DNA of 64,000 nt, taken from assembly GCF_004331415.1 (NCBI RefSeq), contig NZ_SJOP01000015.1:57422-121421 (forward strand). The letters run 5' to 3'. The first letter of the stretch is position 1. Each line of letters begins with the position of its first letter. The position numbers and the translations under genes were made by a program. The notes below the pieces were generated by a model. The model was given only the letters and a program-made list of their open reading frames with translations, was not told the origin of the DNA and searched no databases. Of this stretch, positions 62,974-64,000 are shown in pieces. Origin of the DNA: Kosakonia quasisacchari (GTDB taxonomy: Bacteria > Pseudomonadota > Gammaproteobacteria > Enterobacterales > Enterobacteriaceae).

Positions 62974-63880
62974 ATTTCTCAATTCCCGATACCGCCATAT
63001 TTCCGGTCGCCACAATATTCCTTACGATACGCTTTCTTCCGATGAAAAACGCGTTGCGGTGGATTCCGTCGTCATTCCCTGTACAGGCGAGGATTACATT
63101 GATGAAGCGCTTTTATCGGCCACATTTGCCGAGCGTTATGCAAAAGAAATAACTGAGATTGTCATTGTCAGCGACCAGCCGGTATCCGCTTTTGGCCAAC
63201 TACCAGCAAAAACACGCGTAGTAACCCTCAATCTGCCGAAGCGTGAAGAGAACTATCGCTACAAGCAAATTTATCTGAGCCGTCTGATAAAGCTGAATGC
63301 CCCTTTACAGGCTAAAGGGGAAGGTATTTTAATGATCGATTCCGATCTAAATTTACTCAACATGCCTGAAATTCACATGACGGATATGCATATTTACTCC
63401 AGCTTCCGTCAGGGCAAAATGATTGCCAAACTGGACGGCGCGCCCGCAGACAATGTTCCTGCTTATTATAAAGAGACTGTGCGCCCCTATTTAGTGGATC
63501 ACGTTAACGGAGCGTTTCTAGCCGCAACGAAAAAAACCTGGCAGCGTATTTGCCCGCTTTGGCTAACGTTATTTCAGGACACCTGGGAACTGATGGACGA
63601 CAGCCAGCCGCCAACCGATCAGTTGCCGCTTGCCGCACTGCTGGATTTGCTCGACCTAAAAACCATTAACCTGGGCGACTGGATGAACTGGCCCGTGTCC
63701 AAAAAAATTGGTGGCCAGGAAGCCGTGATTCCTAAAGAGGTTATTGGTGCCCATGGTGGTTTTCCGCTATCGGAATGGCAAAAATATCTCAATTCGGCAG
63801 ATAATACTTTGCTCTTTAAAGGTCAGGACTATACGCGTAAAGTTCGCTATCTGACCGATGAAGAAAAATTGCAGAAATGA
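62966..63880 (+). CDS. Putative GT-A type glycosyltransferase (GT2-like)
   Basis: A 304-aa protein not recognised by name. The N-terminal half suggests a GT-A nucleotide-sugar fold: AVDSVVIPCTGEDYIDEALLSA, then EITEIVIVSDQPV, and a DXD-like metal motif in LMIDSDLNLL near 118-127. The C-terminal half (HVNGAFLAATKKTW, LGDWMNWPVSKK, GAHGGFPLSEW) resembles acceptor-binding regions of small sugar transferases, but I cannot place it in a subfamily. It has no membrane segment. Coupled to the GT4 gene by an 8-base overlap and equally A/T-rich, it probably works in the same glycan assembly. Confidence 0.65.
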   Translation: MFKFLNSRYRHISGRHNIPYDTLSSDEKRVAVDSVVIPCTGEDYIDEALLSATFAERYAKEITEIVIVSDQPVSAFGQLPAKTRVVTLNLPKREENYRYKQIYLSRLIKLNAPLQAKGEGILMIDSDLNLLNMPEIHMTDMHIYSSFRQGKMIAKLDGAPADNVPAYYKETVRPYLVDHVNGAFLAATKKTWQRICPLWLTLFQDTWELMDDSQPPTDQLPLAALLDLLDLKTINLGDWMNWPVSKKIGGQEAVIPKEVIGAHGGFPLSEWQKYLNSADNTLLFKGQDYTRKVRYLTDEEKLQK

Positions 63881-63919
63881 TATAGGGGCTCCGGCCCTGA
63901 GGGATCCCCGGAAACATCA

Positions 63920-64000
63920 TTAATACACCATGATGATGTTTCGATAGGCCCTCGCCATATCGGCATATACCCTGTCGGGGTTCATCCCCGACAGGAGCCC
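63920..64000 (-). other. Possible C-terminal end of a reverse-strand gene, in a hairpin-rich tail
   Basis: From the window edge the reverse strand is open for 26 codons, ending MNPDRVYADMARAYRNIIMVY and TAA at 63920-63922. The short length and two AGG codons make chance possible. The same stretch holds a 10-bp perfect hairpin CCTGTCGGGG-TTCAT-CCCCGACAGG, and an inverted pair ACATCAT/ATGATGT around the stop (63914-63939). It may be a gene end or a palindromic intergenic element. Confidence 0.3.

Overview
The window is a stretch of chromosome from a member of the Enterobacteriaceae. Nearly every protein is a close relative of an E. coli K-12 protein, in the order of the dppA-to-envC part of the E. 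coli map. The order departs from E. coli in several places. The mix (complete 2-ketogluconate operon, ohr beside yhjX, a CheY/CheC/GGDEF operon beside glyS) fits a Kosakonia- or Enterobacter-like genome. That genus call is an inference. No prophage, insertion sequence, CRISPR array or rRNA was seen.

Layout. 1-4.6 kb: 5' part of dppA (reverse strand), its leader, a tRNA-Pro(CGG) gene with a tail of 169-bp tandem repeats, eptB and an ohr-type peroxidase gene. 4.7-10.3 kb: yhjX with an unusual operator array, yhjY, tag, yiaC, bisC. 10.5-15.7 kb: a LacI-type regulator and a four-gene 2-ketogluconate operon (kguE, kguK, kguT, kguD) whose last gene is the ghrB ortholog. 15.7-21.2 kb: yiaF, yiaG, an ABC-F ATPase gene and a three-gene signalling operon (CheY-like receiver, CheC-like phosphatase, PAS-GGDEF cyclase). 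21.2-25.8 kb: glyS, glyQ, ysaB, wecH. 25.8-35.7 kb: an AraC-type regulator with an isochorismatase-like hydrolase, then the xylose regulon (xylBA facing xylFGHR). 35.7-44.5 kb: bax, malS, avtA, ysaA, selBA. 44.6-49.9 kb: yibF, the mannitol operon mtlADR, yibL. 50.1-54.3 kb: the lactate operon lldPRD, then trmL. 54.5-57.6 kb: cysE, gpsA, secB, grxC, yibN (reverse strand). 57.9-61.7 kb: gpmI, envC, yibQ. 61.7-63.9 kb: two overlapping, more A/T-rich glycosyltransferase genes, probably the edge of a surface-polysaccharide locus.

How the genes work together. Most blocks are self-contained catabolic regulons, each with its regulator and visible operators: 2-ketogluconate (a 14-bp palindrome before kguE), pyruvate-responsive yhjX (three direct repeats at a 21-bp period), xylose, maltose/MalT (a dyad before malS), mannitol (four perfect CRP sites) and lactate (two LldR-type operators about 125 bp apart). 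Housekeeping blocks cover glycyl-tRNA synthesis, selenocysteine insertion, cysteine and phospholipid precursor synthesis, protein export and cell division.

The least explained parts are the CheY/CheC/GGDEF operon with a possible sigma-28 promoter, the tRNA-tail repeats, the ABC-F gene with two tiny upstream ORFs, and the envC start codon lying in the loop of the gpmI terminator.
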